From: Ligula intestinalis
Taxonomy: Eukaryota > Platyhelminthes > Cestoda > Diphyllobothriidea > Diphyllobothriidae
DNA length: 64,000 bases
Direction of reading: 5' to 3'
Assembly: GCA_036362985.1 (NCBI GenBank)
Contig: JAYGXS010000003.1
Coordinates: 79,402,362 to 79,466,361, forward strand
Position 1 is the first letter of the stretch. Every line of letters starts with the position of its first letter. Both the position numbers and the translations under genes were made by a program. This document shows, piece by piece, positions 31,946 to 43,059 of this stretch. The notes below the pieces were generated by a model. The model was not told the origin of the DNA and did not search any database. It was given only the letters and a program-made list of their open reading frames with translations.

Positions 31946-32258
31946 TGAGGAAAATTTATTGATTTTTAATTAAAACCGCATGCCTACATACCTCGTTCCT
32001 TAAGGAACCGGGCCTGAAAATCGCAGTGACAAGCGTTTTACTTATTAACTTGGACAACAGCGATATGTATCCGCAGGCAACAAGTCGTTTAGAGGTACGC
32101 GCTTCAGCCGACGAATGGTAGGCTTGAATTACTGATACCACTGTCCAGCGACCAATGAACAGAAATTGGAAGGTATAGAAAGCAATTCCCTAGCAATTCC
32201 AGACATCACAGTGAAGATAAAAACGTAGAAAGTTTCAAAAAGTAATATAATCTGTATA

Positions 32259-32833
32259 GGCAAAAGTAGCTTATGTAACCCCACTCATATAGCCTAGTCC
32301 CAGCATTCTGTCCCACAAAAACGGTGGTTATAGAGTTTCGTGAGGTAGGGAAATAGGATAGGCAGCGAAGAAAATTTGTATAAGCAAGTGTAAAGTGAAA
32401 AAATGTATTCCAAGTTGCTTCGCGCGGCCGCTGGCAGTACGATGTTCCGCATGTAAATTGAAGGTGTGCACGGCACGAAGTGCCGCGGACTAAACTAACC
32501 TTACTCCAGAACAGTAAGTTGGACCACAGGTAAGTCGAAGTAGACGACCTCCTAACCACCATTTCAATTTTTTGGGAAATTCAAGAAACCTGCAATTTGA
32601 TAATCGAGTTTTTCCGCTATAAGTTAAATAATACCACAGATTAGGGAAATCTGCAGATACCAATCAAGAACACTTCAAAATACAGTCAAATAAAAATGCA
32701 TTTAGGATTTATTTAAGTATATTCCACTGCGTGTCCTAATTTCCCGTCCATAAAACCCGATAACCACCACTTTCATAGGAAAACATGCAGATTGTAGGGA
32801 TTAATGAGTGGGGCTACATAAGCTACTGTTGCC
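32259..32833 (-). mobile_element. 0.57-kb TIR element, copy A
   Basis: Terminal arms of roughly 100 bases are inverted copies of each other: the left begins 'ggcaaaagtagcttatgtaa' and the right ends 'cataagctactgttgcc'. It is flanked by 'tctgtata' (32251-32258) and 'tctgtgta' (32834-32841), a 7-of-8 target duplication. It is non-coding. Internal sequence matches copy B (33791-34337) on the opposite strand, so the two are independent insertions of one family. The 8-bp target size suits hAT-, P- or Merlin-type transposases, and the source is unknown. Confidence 0.85.
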
Positions 32834-32881
32834 TCTGTGTACTTTGTCCGAGAGACAGGCACAGGAAAAAACAATCCTCTT

Positions 32882-33327
32882 AGAGCCCTTGCTCCAGTTG
32901 GTTATTAAGGGGGTACATTAAAACACGGGTAAACATTTTGCCAGCAAGGAGATTCCCCGGTGATTTTCGCAAGGTTTGCTGTTGCCTCTTTAGTTGTAGA
33001 AGTGGATGTCTGTGGCGCTCCTGAAGTCCTTGGTCACTTGGCCTTGATGTCACATCTCCCGGAAGAGTGTGATGAAGTGATATGTTTATTAGTGACAACC
33101 GTATCTGTAAAGCCCAGCAGGGATCGTGTCTGGTCCGGGTGATTTTCCACTGGAGAGTTGCTGCACTGCTCTGATGGTCTCCTTAGATGTGGGTGGGGGA
33201 ATTAGGTCATGGTTGATTTCCTCTTGATGAAGGCTGCCGATGTCGGCATCGGAGATAATGGAGGGACGGTCGCGTACGCTTTAGAAGTGCTCAGCCCAGC
33301 GCTTCAGAGTATGCGCGTTCTCAGTGA
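32882..33327 (-). mobile_element. RTE-type LINE reverse transcriptase fragment
   Basis: Minus strand from 33327: LITENAHTLKRWAEHF, DADIGSLHQEEINHD, TIRAVQQLSSGKSPGPDTIP (the RT block with SSGKxPGxDxIP), then, past two stops, LFREM.HQGQV and GNLLAGKMFTRVLMYPLNNQLEQGL. These are consecutive early RT motifs of RTE elements. It is broken at its 5' side by the tetranucleotide repeat. Confidence 0.88.
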
Positions 33328-33328
33328 T

Positions 33329-33381
<53 letters not shown>

Positions 33382-33446
33382 CACTAACTAACTAACTAAC
33401 TAAATAACTAACGAACTAACTAACTAACTTACTAACTAACTAACTA
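33328..33446. repeat. (TAAC)n tetranucleotide repeat
   Basis: About 29 tandem units of TAAC with a few substitutions. It lies exactly at the 5' breakpoint of the RTE fragment. Confidence 0.97.
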
Positions 33447-33790
33447 GTCTTGCCTAATATGCTATGCTAATGCAAAACAGACGTCATTAGTCCCCAAGAA
33501 CCACAGAATTATGGTCTTGGTTTTTAGAGCTAGACGTTTGCTTCATTTCTGATTCAGTTGAATTTGGTATCAACCGGTTTTGTTTTCGTTTTTTGGCTGG
33601 ATTTTTTAAGGCTGCCTGTACACCTGGCAGTGAAGTACATCTTGGATAATTATGTTTTTCGTAGTTCTAGCAGTTGGCTTGCGCTGACGGAATGCGTATA
33701 GGCTAATGGCAGCTTGCATGTCATTGAGAGGAGTGTGTGTCAAAAACGGAGTTTTTTTTAACAAGGCATACACCGGACTATGCAAATTCC

Positions 33791-34337
33791 GGCAACAGTA
33801 GGTCATGTAGGCCCATTCATTAATCCCTACTCCTGCATGTTTTCCTACGAAAACGGTGGTTATAGGGTCTTATGGGTGGGGAATTAGGACACGCAGTGGA
33901 AGAAACTTTAATAAATGTTAAATCCATTTTTTATTTTACTGTATTCAAAAGTGTTGTTGATTTATATCTGTAGATTTTCCTAATCTGTATTATCGTTTAA
34001 CTTATTGCGGAAAAAACCCGGTTATCATATTGCAGGTTTCTTAAATTTCCCGAAAAATTGAAATGGTGGTTAGGAGTTAATCTACTTCAACTTACCATTC
34101 TGGAGTTAGCTTAGTATAGTCCGCGCACACCTTCAATTTACTTGCGGAACAAATTATTCCCAGCGCCTGCGGGATGCAAGTTGGACTAATTTTTTCGCTC
34201 AACACTTATTTCCAAAAATGTCCTTCTCTGCCTATCCTATTTCCCCACCCCCCCAAAACTCTATGACCACAGTTTTTGCAGGACAAATAGCTGGGACTAG
34301 GGGTATGTGAGTGGGCCTCTATAAGCTACTGTTTGCC
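33791..34337 (+). mobile_element. 0.55-kb TIR element, copy B
   Basis: The left arm begins 'ggcaacagtaggtcatgtag' and the right arm ends 'ataagctactgtttgcc', inverted over about 110 bases. It is flanked by 'caaattcc' (33783-33790) and 'aaaattcc' (34338-34345), 7 of 8 identical. The internal block 'aaatggtggttaggag' to 'cttcaatttacttgcggaac' matches copy A in reverse. It is non-coding. Confidence 0.85.
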
Positions 34338-34396
34338 AAAATTCCATTTTGAGGAAAATGCAGGCGTACCTTATCCTGCGATATTCCAACTAAGTT

Positions 34397-35175
34397 TTGC
34401 TGCAGGGCCAAACAGAGGGCCTGCATAGGCTCGTGTTGTTCTCGAGCTGCATCCCTGACCAGGAAAAGGCACTTCTGAGGATTAATGGCCATCAACTTGA
34501 AGAAGTAGACAGCTTTAAATACCTCGGGGCGAGGCTGCTACCGAATGGGCAGAGCAAGGACGACATTGTCTCCCGTATCGATGCTGCTCGCTGGTTTTCT
34601 CAACCCTTCGAAAGCGCCTATGGATCCGACGTGACATCTCCATCGCCACGAAGATTCGTGCATACCGTGCATCCATCTGGTCAGTCCTCCTCTATGGATG
34701 TGAATGCTGGGCTGTGCGCGCTGAAGATGAGCGAAGACTGGAGGTCTTTGACCACCAGTGCCTAAAGGGCGATCCTGCGAGGCAAGTATAGCGACTTCAT
34801 CTCAAATGAGACAGTCCGCATCCGCTGCTATCTTATCACGAGAATATCTTAGGCCATTCAAGAAAGGCGACTGAGATGGTTTGGACACGTTCTCCGTCGT
34901 ACGCCCCACGAGCTTACCGATGGTGCCCTCGACCCGGCACCGCAGCCGACCTCGAAACGTCGAAGAGGATGGCAACCGAAAACTTGGCTCGAAACCGTCC
35001 GTCAAGACATGGAAGCAGTTCTTGGACCTTTATCTTTGGTCTCCGTCGCTGGAGAAGGGACTGAGTGGAGGTTTCCAGATCCACTACCGCCAATTGCCAC
35101 GCATGGGGCGGTACCGTTCGTGACATCAGTGAGGCCGGCTAGATCAGGCATGATCACAGCCGTAACTAGTAAAAG
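34397..35175 (+). mobile_element. RTE-type LINE 3' end
   Basis: INGHQLEEVDSFKYLGARLL marks the RT thumb (FKYLG is the classic end-of-RT motif of RTE-like LINEs). The remaining C-terminal domain continues in shifting frames: LLYGCECWAVRAEDERRLEV near 34690, LRWFGHVLRR near 34880, and a final cysteine-free tail to about 35130. The 3' end is followed by a short TAAAAGTAAG-like tail. Several frameshifts make it non-functional. Confidence 0.85.
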
Positions 35176-36290
35176 TAAGTACCAGGTGCGTTATAATGAT
35201 GCTGTTTATATCCTTTAATTTGCCCTTCTCGAACCATGCTGGAAGGGGTTTTCGTACTCTTTTGGAAAAAGGTCGGCTCGTGCGACTACCATATCCTACC
35301 TTACAGGAGCAGGTGAATGAATATATGCAGATAGAGATGGTCTGGGCTGGCAGTTTGTCCTTGACCTCTGCGTATAGGATGGAAGAAGTCGAAAACAATA
35401 CATGGGCGTTGGCTGCTGGGAAGGTGGTTGCTACAGCTTGAGTCAGGTGCTTCCTTAGAAGTTCGCTTGGTCCGTCCCTTTGGAATGGGACCCTGGTGAA
35501 TATTCGTTCCTTCTCTACTGTTAATACCGAGGACTTTGGCGGCCTTTCAGCCATGCATTTAGCGATAAGTCGACTGGGATGGCCATTATGTTGAAACACG
35601 CCTTCAACAATCTTACGCTCCTCTACAATGCTATCAGTCAAGCAAATCCTGTTCACCCTTTGTGTCAAATATCGCACTAAATTACGTTTTAAGGTCAACG
35701 ATACGAAACTAGCAAAATTAGTGTATTGCCCGGACCAAGTCTTCTTGCGATATACCCTACGTTGAATGCTCCCATCAGCCCTTTTACTCAAGGAATAGAA
35801 GCAATCTAGAATATTCTTCTTCTGATGTAAATTTTATCGACGGGTGCGCCGGATTTACTGTACGCATTAGCGCTGATAGGTTGGTTTGATCTGATGCAAA
35901 TGCGAATATGTCGTCTACATACCGTTTCTAATGCGCTAGATTATTTATCGCGTAGCCTCTAGTTTGCCCATAAATATATTTGCTAGAAGCGGGCCTACGG
36001 GCTATCTCATAGGTATAAACGTAAGGCCCATATAAATGTGAAGGCCTCACGAGAATTTATCTAAAACAAACGTATGTTCGCCATATTTATCTTCTGAAAT
36101 TTTCAATAGAAATTTTCGCAAATTTAAAACGTAATAATAATTTATAAACCGCATCTGTTTAATTAGGATGAATCCTTTGCTGCTGTAAGACTTTGGGGGA
36201 ACGCAGCTCGGGCTGCTCTTGCGTACCAAAGATTTCCTAGTAAAAATCCTTGAATTCCATGTAGAGATCAAAAAGCTGGTTGTCATGCTT
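35144..36290 (-). mobile_element. Penelope-like element with RT catalytic YVDD (lineage 4)
   Basis: The most complete Penelope relic here. Minus strand: an upstream RT block near 36050-36290 (EHTFVLDKFS), then PVGPLLANIFMGKLE near 35990-35950 and the RT catalytic box YVDDIF (codons at 35904-35921), followed after one stop by DGSIQRRVYRKKTWSGQYTN, SLTLKRNLVRYL and the connection region. The GIY-YIG part is degraded: ICIYSFTCSCKVGYGSRTS holds the YxFxC strand and a YG in place of YIG; KLKDINSII follows. It has frame breaks and a truncated 3' end against the RTE tail. Confidence 0.88.
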
Positions 36291-36689
36291 AACTGAATTC
36301 AATTGTCTCACACCTCAGAAGACAGGAGTTGTCTTTTAGGCTATAATGTAGAAAGAAATTTCACTTCTATGTGCTTGATAAAAAGTTCCTAGATTGAGAT
36401 ATCAGATGGCAACCTACGACTTGGATCCTATGACAATTAAGATAGAAGCAGCCGCTCCCTTATCCCCCGTACATGCCAGTCCGTTTTAAACAATTGCAAT
36501 GAAGACAGCTGTCGGTATGTTTGCAATCCTATGCTCAACTTTTCAGGTTATTTTCGTCAGTGTTTTGCACCTAAACGGCCTTTGTTATGGTAACAATCCA
36601 AACATGAAGGATAAAACCGATGAGAGAAATTTAATCTGTGGGAATAATTGCTATCTTGAAGGTCATAATTTATCGCATTCCTCCAGAGA

Positions 36690-36882
36690 TACGTGAGCCT
36701 TGGCGAATTATGGTGGGAGTTAAACACGACTTTAGAGAACGATTAATCACGCGTTTGACGGGACCCTACTCTCGTGAAGGTAGCTCGTTAAGTGGCAATA
36801 TTCTATGCCATTTCGCCAGCCCAAACAAACTAGGCAGCATTGCTTTGGAGTTGCAATTTAAGTGCACAGCGGTAAGCTTCTA
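36690..36882 (+). other. candidate exon of unknown gene
   Basis: An open stretch (REPWRIMVGVKHDFRERLI.. SGNILCHFASPN.. LELQFKCTA) is followed by a donor-like GCG|gtaagc at about 36871. I do not recognise the product. No partner exon was found, so this may be chance. The residue mix looks protein-like, which is weak evidence. Confidence 0.2.
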
Positions 36883-37424
36883 AGCGTGCGAACCAGTCGG
36901 GGCAGTGGCCATTAAACACCACGTTAAGGGATACGGGACTTTTGCACCACCTAATATCCAGCAGAGAACATCTTGGTTTATATATATCTTGTACTCGCTT
37001 AACACGTAGTCCTTTTAAACGGTGGCGAATACTGTTAATTATTTCAGAATAAGACAGGATAATGATGAGATAAATCTTTGAGCATAATTTGTGTTTTTGA
37101 GCTCATGCATTTTCCAAAACAAAGATAAGTAACTATTCCGATAGAGAACATAATGCTGCTCGTATGTACAGCTTTTGTTCTGGTTGACATGTCGGAGAGT
37201 TGGACCGGCTTCCCTTTGTCAAAAAATATACTGCTTATATCGATCAGCGATTGGAATGTCGGGGTGAATCTATCGACCTTGGGCTGATCAGTTTTATCCC
37301 TCGTTCGCTGTCTCGCCCCTCGTATAGATCTTGGCTTAGTTTGACGGCCATCGGCGTTGCGCTTCGTCTCTACGATGTGTGTGTGTGCCTATCCTACCTC
37401 AGTCGACCGACAGCTAGGCGGTAG

Positions 37425-37888
37425 ATAAAAAAGTGAGGTTGACCCTCAGCGCATTTCCTTTCTCACTATAATCAATCTGATGCGCTTAAAACGCTCGCGG
37501 TGCGCTAAAAACCGTGGTGCGGAGGATTGCCAACCGACGGGATAACTTGGGCACCGCAGTCGATCCAGTGTGTGTCTTGTTGTGTGGAGTGGCTTACTTT
37601 TGGCTGAGAGTCAGACTGCAATGGTTTCTTCTTAATGTGACCTTTATGGCGCTCCCAGTCGGGAGCCTACCTATTAAGGTGGTGTTTTTGTGGCGCGTGT
37701 TGAGTGTTGGTCGCGCCCGCCGCCTTCTTGACTTTACCTTGACAACCGGGTCCCAGTGTGGGAGTGTTGGGAGAGCAGGACAGATTTTCTTTGAGTCTAC
37801 GTTCATTTTATATCTCGCGGAAGTCACCGTGTTGCTTCAACTCGTTGAAACTCATGGTGGACATGGTCGAAATTGACGGTCGAGCTGT
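37425..37888 (-). repeat. dispersed repeat family A, inverted copy
   Basis: Shares with 30365-30800 the runs 'caccgcagtcgatccagtgt', 'aatgtgacctttatggcgct' and 'cccagtcgggagcctaccta'. It abuts the (TG)n tail of the LINE on its right. The frames at 37514-37876 are not genes. Confidence 0.65.
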
Positions 37889-37908
37889 CGTGTGTGTGTG
37901 TGTGTGTT
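37889..37908. repeat. (TG)n run, 3' tail of minus-strand LINE
   Basis: Tandem TG; on the minus strand CACACA directly after the LINE reading ends in GYDTQTH. The plus-strand sister copy at 41760-42068 ends the same way. Confidence 0.8.
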
Positions 37909-38835
37909 TGCGTATCGTAGCCCTTGTTGGATCAGGGGTACCCGCCGGAGTCCACGCTGGTTGTATTTGAAGGACGGAGAAAAGCTGAGACCTAAGCCAG
38001 CTTGAGCCAAAGGTCTACGGGGGTGAGTTGAAGGCCGGACCGGGAACTGCTTGCGGAGAGACGCCACAATCCAGAAAGCTGTCAGATGTGGATGGGTTGA
38101 GCCGGTGTTAGTACTGGTGGAGGAGCATTGAGCAGCCATTGAGTCAAGGAATAGCGAGTGACTCTCGGGAGTTGTTGTTCTGAGGCCGCAATCGGAGTTG
38201 GATAGCCACCCAAAAGGACCATGGGATGGTAGTTTATTGACAATGGCTTTCTGATGAAGACACTGGAAGCCCGCCATGATGGCAGGTAGATCAGCAGGTA
38301 GATCGGAGGGATAAAAGGCAACAGATTCCTTGTGGAGAGCTCTAATAGACGATCAAACGCTGCTACTGGGTTCAGGAGCGTGCCAACTTTGGTGATTTAT
38401 ATGGCCAGGTTGCGAACAGGTCCACCAAAACTGCTGGCCTAAGAGTGTCTTGTGAGGGACGACCGGCAAGGCAGAGGCTTCCACATGAACATGATTGATA
38501 GGCGACATTCTAAAGCTACCGGTGATTAGGCGGAGGGCAACGTTCTGTGCTGAATGAATGCGGCGGAGCCTGGAGACCAGATCAGTGCCACATATGTGAG
38601 GTGTAGCGTGGCCAGCGCTTTGAACCTGGCCACCAAATTCTCCTTCACACACCTCCAGGATTTACCTCCTAGAGTCTTGCGGACCTTGGTGCAGCGGTTC
38701 ATTTTGTTTCCCACCTCCTTGGCGTAGTCTGTGAAGGTTTGAAGCGGATCGAAACGGGCACCAATGAGCTTGGACTTACGGATGAGTAGTAATGATGGTA
38801 ATCCTACTTCCTCTACCTATGGGTCCGTCTAACCA
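37909..38835 (-). mobile_element. LINE (clade not assigned) 3' end
   Basis: Minus strand: LGGKSWRCVKENLVARFKAL, IHSAQNVALRLITGSFRMSP, INHVHVEASALPVVPHKTLL. This is the conserved C-terminal segment of jockey/R1/CR1-type LINEs (QNxALRxITGxxxxxxxxxxHxxxxxLPV). It continues through the SLTQWLLNAPPP region to SGLQLTPVDLWLKLA and SAFLRPSNTTSVDSGGYP, the same tail as at 41760. It has several stops and frameshifts. Confidence 0.85.
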
Positions 38836-38884
38836 GTGATCTGTAATAAACCTTAGTGCTGAAGAAATGTATCCACACGTAAAT

Positions 38885-39235
38885 CAGTTGATGAACGCTC
38901 ACCAAGCGCTAAAGGAGCTAGTTCGTCGCGTTTTGTTCTGAAGCTTTCTCGGTAGGCTCACCAGCAGCCACACATTAGCTTGTAATGTAGTTATTTGAAC
39001 ATTGCTGGAAAAGACAAGGGAGACCGAAATGGCCACTTTTGACTCACAAGACGTCATAAGATCGTCATATCGAACCTGAGGTAGTGCACAGGCAATGATA
39101 AATAGTTGGAGCACTGGACTTCTAATCAGCTGTCCGCGGGTTCGAGCCTCGAATGGTAACCGACTGATTAAGGGCTTATATCCCAGAAATGGCCCTTCTC
39201 ATCTATTTTATCTCTGCCCGTAATGTTCAGCTATC
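38885..39235. mobile_element. segment X and head-to-head SINE C pair
   Basis: Segment X ('gatgaacgctcaccaagcgc') is followed by a minus-strand SINE body (38995-39085: 'gagaccgaaatggccacttt') and a plus-strand SINE (39095-39235: 'tggacttctaatcagctgtc', B-box 'gcgggttcgagcctcg', body 'cagaaatggcccttctc'). Confidence 0.65.
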
Positions 39236-39239
39236 AATA

Positions 39240-41270
39240 GTTGGTTCAAAAGTCATCAGCCCTCTTCAAAATCGCAGAAGGTAGACCTTTTTAAATAGTT
39301 AAAATGGATCTAAATTGCTGGTCTGTTAATGAGGGCAAAAGTAGGAATTTTTAGGTACGAAGTGCAATTTGAAATCGACTTTATTCATCAAAATTTTTGC
39401 AGGCCAGAACATCCTAGGAAACAGATCTACATAAAACAATTGAGAATGTCACTTTTCCGGAAAAAGCTGCTTTATGCATTTACAGCAAAAAACGAAATAA
39501 GTCGTTTTTGCCGATCAAGTTACAACAACATCGAACGAGCGGTTTTATTTCCAAATGCGTTGGCATAGTGCTCATACATGTGCGTGTGTAATTTAAACAT
39601 CGGTTTTTCTGAGAAGAAGAATGAGCTTGCACACAAACCATGAAGCCCTGGTTTGGTATGAGCCTCCATGCTTTTAAAATTCAGTACGTTCTGTTTCGTG
39701 CAATGGTTTTTGCACACTCACATGATTGTGTGATTAAAAATTCATTGAGAAATGTTCTGCAGTTTTCGGTTTTGGCGGCTGCCTCGAATAGTGGCGAAGT
39801 CGACAACGGAAGGTTCCCCAACTATGGGCGCAGCTAGCGGGGCACTTGAGCAAGTTCCATGATAGAGCGATTCGAGTGAGATCTTTTAGCAATCGGTGAG
39901 CTATTATCAACGAATGGCAAGTATATTTGGTGAGATGTTTTAAGCGATGTCCGAAAACTCTTTTAATTTAATTGATCTGGCTTAATTGAAGCTTAACAAA
40001 TTTCTGAAAGTTTACAATTTGGTGACATCATGGAATTGTATAAATTACTGTCCACGAAGCATTGTTCCTACATGCATATTTCCGTTCAGTTGTTGGTGTG
40101 CTGTCTGAGACATAACAAAGACAAATGTTTTGCGCAACATTAGGCTCCTTACATCGGGAAATGCGCATGTTCACGTAAAGATAATATAAAGTGGCTTACA
40201 ATATAGAGGATTTTAATGTTCATTTGAAAGCAGGTTCGTGTAAACTTTATATTTGATATGGAAAACAGGTGCCATTTACAGGCATGCTTCCAGTAGGTGC
40301 ATAAGTTAAATGCAACCTGCCTTTTTTACTATAGAGAATTAGCATTAGTCAATAACAACATGTTTATTTTAACAAAATTCGGCATAAGATCAGAATCATG
40401 TTCAGTTTAAAATGAATCACATGCATAATATCCGATTATTAATTGAAAAAATAGCAAATGCATGCATCCGTACTGCCTACGGAATATATTTGAATTTATA
40501 CGAAAATCACAAATCAATACAGCAACTGCTTACCAAACAACATATTACTAAATAAGTAGAGACTTTTGTTGGCACTTGGAAATAAGCTTACTCAAAACCC
40601 AGCATTTTGGATAAAAATAATCAAGATCAGAATTAAACATATGATATCAGTTATAATCCGGAAGACCTTTTAGGACTTCATTTAATACTTACTGAGATTG
40701 AACATCTACTGTACATCGGTAAACGAACGCCTACCTCACAAAACAGTACTTTGATGATTAAAAGACTACATGATTGATCAACCATATCCGCCTTACTGAC
40801 AATAGTTTCCAATACTCAAGAGAAAAGCAGAACTGCACCCATTTGAACTAGCGGATGAAAGTAAATTAAAGAAGTGCTTATTCCACATTTGTATTATTTG
40901 GACTCGTTTCAGAATATAGTTTTTTGGGTACGTTATCTGGCTAGAGGTACTCATGCCTTAGATAAATATTTTATCACTGCAAATGTGCAGTTTTGATGGC
41001 ACAACTTTCGTTAATACAGCTCCTGATTTTTGGACAACGCAGAAAATTTAAATGCACCACAGGACTTCAAAGGACACACTTAAAAAAGAATATGCCCTAT
41101 TCTTGAATAGGACAAACTTGTATAATTGGAGCGTAGGCAGGTGAGTTAAAATCATCGGAAAACACCTATTTCTAATTATACGACCGATCTCTTGATGCAA
41201 CTGGTCTTACCTGAAAATTCTATCCGAGAATGCTTACAAAAGTGAAGAGGCGAGTCCGAGGAAACAATTA
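39240..41270. other. AT-rich DNA without recognised features
   Basis: Long AT-rich stretch. Frames at 39329, 39520 and 39640 overlap on opposite strands and carry no motif. I see no repeat shared with the rest of the window. Confidence 0.4.
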
Positions 41271-41309
41271 AATGGAAGAAGATTCAATCGCTGGAACAAT
41301 AAATTTATT

Positions 41310-41355
41310 AGACAACTGTTTCGGATTCTCGCTTGAGCCCATCAACAGAGGCACT
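41310..41355 (-). ncRNA. decayed hammerhead-like motif
   Basis: Minus strand: CUGUUGA (A6 changed to U, so inactive), extra U, helix II GGGCUC/GAAUCC (5 of 6 pairs), GAA then ACAG in place of the palindrome. The conserved 'caatcgctggaacaataaat' follows on the outer side. Confidence 0.55.
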
Positions 41356-41619
41356 CGCAGATCGGGCTTATGAGGGAGACAGGAGTGCATGAGTCACAAG
41401 ACGTAGCTGTTATTTCGCCATGTGCCTAATCTAATTAACAGACTTCCCACATTCATCACTTGTGGTCATACAGGACTCGATTATTGCTCGCTAGTTCGCA
41501 GCTAAGGCGCTGCTGTTCGCAATTTCAATTCTTGGTGTGATAATAACTCTGCGCTGTGGTTCGTTGTCACTGGAAACTCAAGAAGTAGAAGGTGCAATTA
41601 ATGGAACAGTAATTTTATT

Positions 41620-41665
41620 CGTCAGACGTTTCGGATTCTATCGCTAACCCTTTATCAGGGGTTAC
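41620..41665 (-). ncRNA. decayed hammerhead-like motif, ACGU type
   Basis: Minus strand: CUGAUAA (G8 changed), an A where other copies have the extra U, helix II GGGUUA/GAAUCC partly paired, GAA, palindromic ACGU, C17, UGACG. It lies 3' of the lineage-1 Penelope relics on the same strand, across a LINE insertion. Confidence 0.6.
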
Positions 41666-41759
41666 CGTAGAATAGGGTGAGGTTTGCACAGATTACGCAG
41701 TAATCGCGGCCACGCGACTGTATGCACACTATAAGTATCGGTTCCCGTAACTACCGCTG

Positions 41760-42080
41760 GTGGTCGTGACTAGCGCGAGGGTCACTCGCTGTACCCTGGC
41801 GCAGCTACGCAGTGGCTACTGCATGCTCCTTCGCCAGTACCAACACCGGCTCGACCCATCCATACCCGACTGCTGTCCCGACTGCGGCGTCTCGCCACAT
41901 GACTGCCGTCATCTGTTCGCCTGCAGCTCTCGGCCAGGCACCCACCTCACTCCCGCGGACCTGTGGCTCAAGCCGGTCGAGGTCGCGGCTTTTCTCCGTC
42001 TCCAAAATACTCCCAGTTTGGATTCCGGCGGGATTCCTGATCCAACTATGGGCTACGACACACACACACTAGCGCGGTGA
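41760..42080 (+). pseudogene. LINE C-terminal zinc-knuckle fragment
   Basis: Frame: TRCTLAQLRSGYCMLLRQYQ, then CCPDCGVSPHDCRHLFAC, a zinc knuckle of pattern C-x2-C-x5-H-x3-H-x3-C found at the extreme C terminus of jockey/I/CR1-like LINE proteins. LTPADLWLKPVEVAAFLRL and GYDTHTH follow. The 3' end runs into (CA)n. It is the sister copy of 37909-38835, 5'-truncated, with a clean frame of about 100 codons. Confidence 0.85.
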
Positions 42081-42199
42081 TGGCTTGACAGTCCCCTTCA
42101 GAGTCATCAATGATCGCGATATTTTCATACATGTTGGATGCATGCTTTCTAATTGCACGAAAATTATTTTCGCTCTCGTCGGAGTTGTTACTGGGTCCG

Positions 42200-42535
42200 G
42201 TCCTTCCCACGTGAGGATCCTACTACTCAGCAACGTTCCAGTAAGGAATATGGGACCGGCTAGTCGTAACGTCTATTGATTTTCGGTGGGCCTGAGGACC
42301 ATGACTCGAGCAGCTCGCGGCCCACGCGTTTGTCACTTCTAGCGAGGATTTCGGCCTCGTTAAACTAGAGAATAGGGCCACGTCCATCGACTGAGCTGCC
42401 ACCTTGGAGTTAGCGTCTGTCCTCTTCACCTCTGCTGTATGCTCAGCCATCCGCGTCCGGAGTATGCACGTTGTTGCGTGGCCACTACGACGCATAAAAA
42501 CTGCATAATCTGTGCATATATAACCTTATTCTACG
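42200..42535 (-). pseudogene. Penelope GIY-YIG endonuclease fragment (lineage 1)
   Basis: Minus strand: LRTRMAEHTAEVKRTDANSKVAAQ supplies the helix with the catalytic Arg that is deleted in the 24020 copy. After a frameshift, ARSDKRVGRELLESW and the PPKINRRY tail follow. The GIY-YIG strands themselves are not recognisable. Confidence 0.8.
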
Positions 42536-42803
42536 GTTACCTCTGATGAAATATTCTCGACAAGTTCTTGTCGTCTTACGCCAATACCGGGAGCCAGATG
42601 GCCGAGCAATCATCACGCCCGAGTCCACCACGTGTGATGAAAGTTCAACAAGTCAGAGCCTACATGCCGGTCAACAAACTGTAAACGTGCAATAAGTTAA
42701 TTACCGTTGATTGTGGCTATATGTTTGCATTAATAATTGTATCCTATAAATATTGAGAGTTCCTGTGCATATGTTACCTATATCTGCTAGTCGTTTCCAC
42801 TCA

Positions 42804-42847
42804 TGTCTCTGATGATGAATCTACGATGGATCTCGAAACGTCAGGTG
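42804..42847 (+). ncRNA. hammerhead ribozyme-like motif, intact core
   Basis: UGUCU (42804-42808), CUGAUGA (42809-42815), extra U, helix II of five pairs with one bulged C (GA/UC then AUC/GAU around a 7-base loop), GAA, palindromic ACGU, C17 (42842), AGGUG pairing to UGUCU. The conserved 'gttgtcccagcaatcgagtc' follows. All invariant core bases are present. Confidence 0.78.
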
Positions 42848-42888
42848 AATAACAGTGTTGTCCCAGCAATCGAGTCGTTTTCTTCCAG

Positions 42889-42920
42889 AAACGTCAGGCA
42901 AATAAGCTTCTTCTTTCAGC
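42889..42920 (+). repeat. second, truncated terminal-repeat piece
   Basis: 'gaaacgtcaggcaaataagc' followed by 'cttctttcagcgatcg' repeats the 3' half of the hammerhead region just 50 bases downstream of the first copy, a tandem of two terminal repeats. Confidence 0.7.
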
Positions 42921-43059
42921 GATCGTATGTTCCACTTCGGCACTTCTTCCCGGAATTCGCGTATTCGCTTCTACTGGTAACTTCGACCGCCCGGGTCTTT
43001 CCCTCTTGTCTAATTACTCTGCCTAGGTAACGTGTATGCTAAGAATATAAATCGACGAG

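Larger units (their letters stand above)
41662..42541. repeat. inverted repeat arms enclosing LINE and Penelope scraps
   Basis: 'ggttaccgtagaatagggtgaggtttgcacagattacgcag' style sequence at 41662-41702 is mirrored at 42500-42541 (ctgcataatctgtgcatata.. ttattctacggttacc), about 40 bases per arm. The enclosed 800 bases hold a LINE tail and a Penelope fragment. Confidence 0.75.

Noticed and set aside
37514..37876. 120-codon open frame as a membrane protein gene
   Set aside because: The sequence is repeat family A, also present at 30365-30800 where the same stretch is not open in the same way.
42543..42570. Complete hammerhead at CTGATGA
   Set aside because: The core box is present but no GAAA box or helix II follows; kept only as evidence for the inverted terminus.
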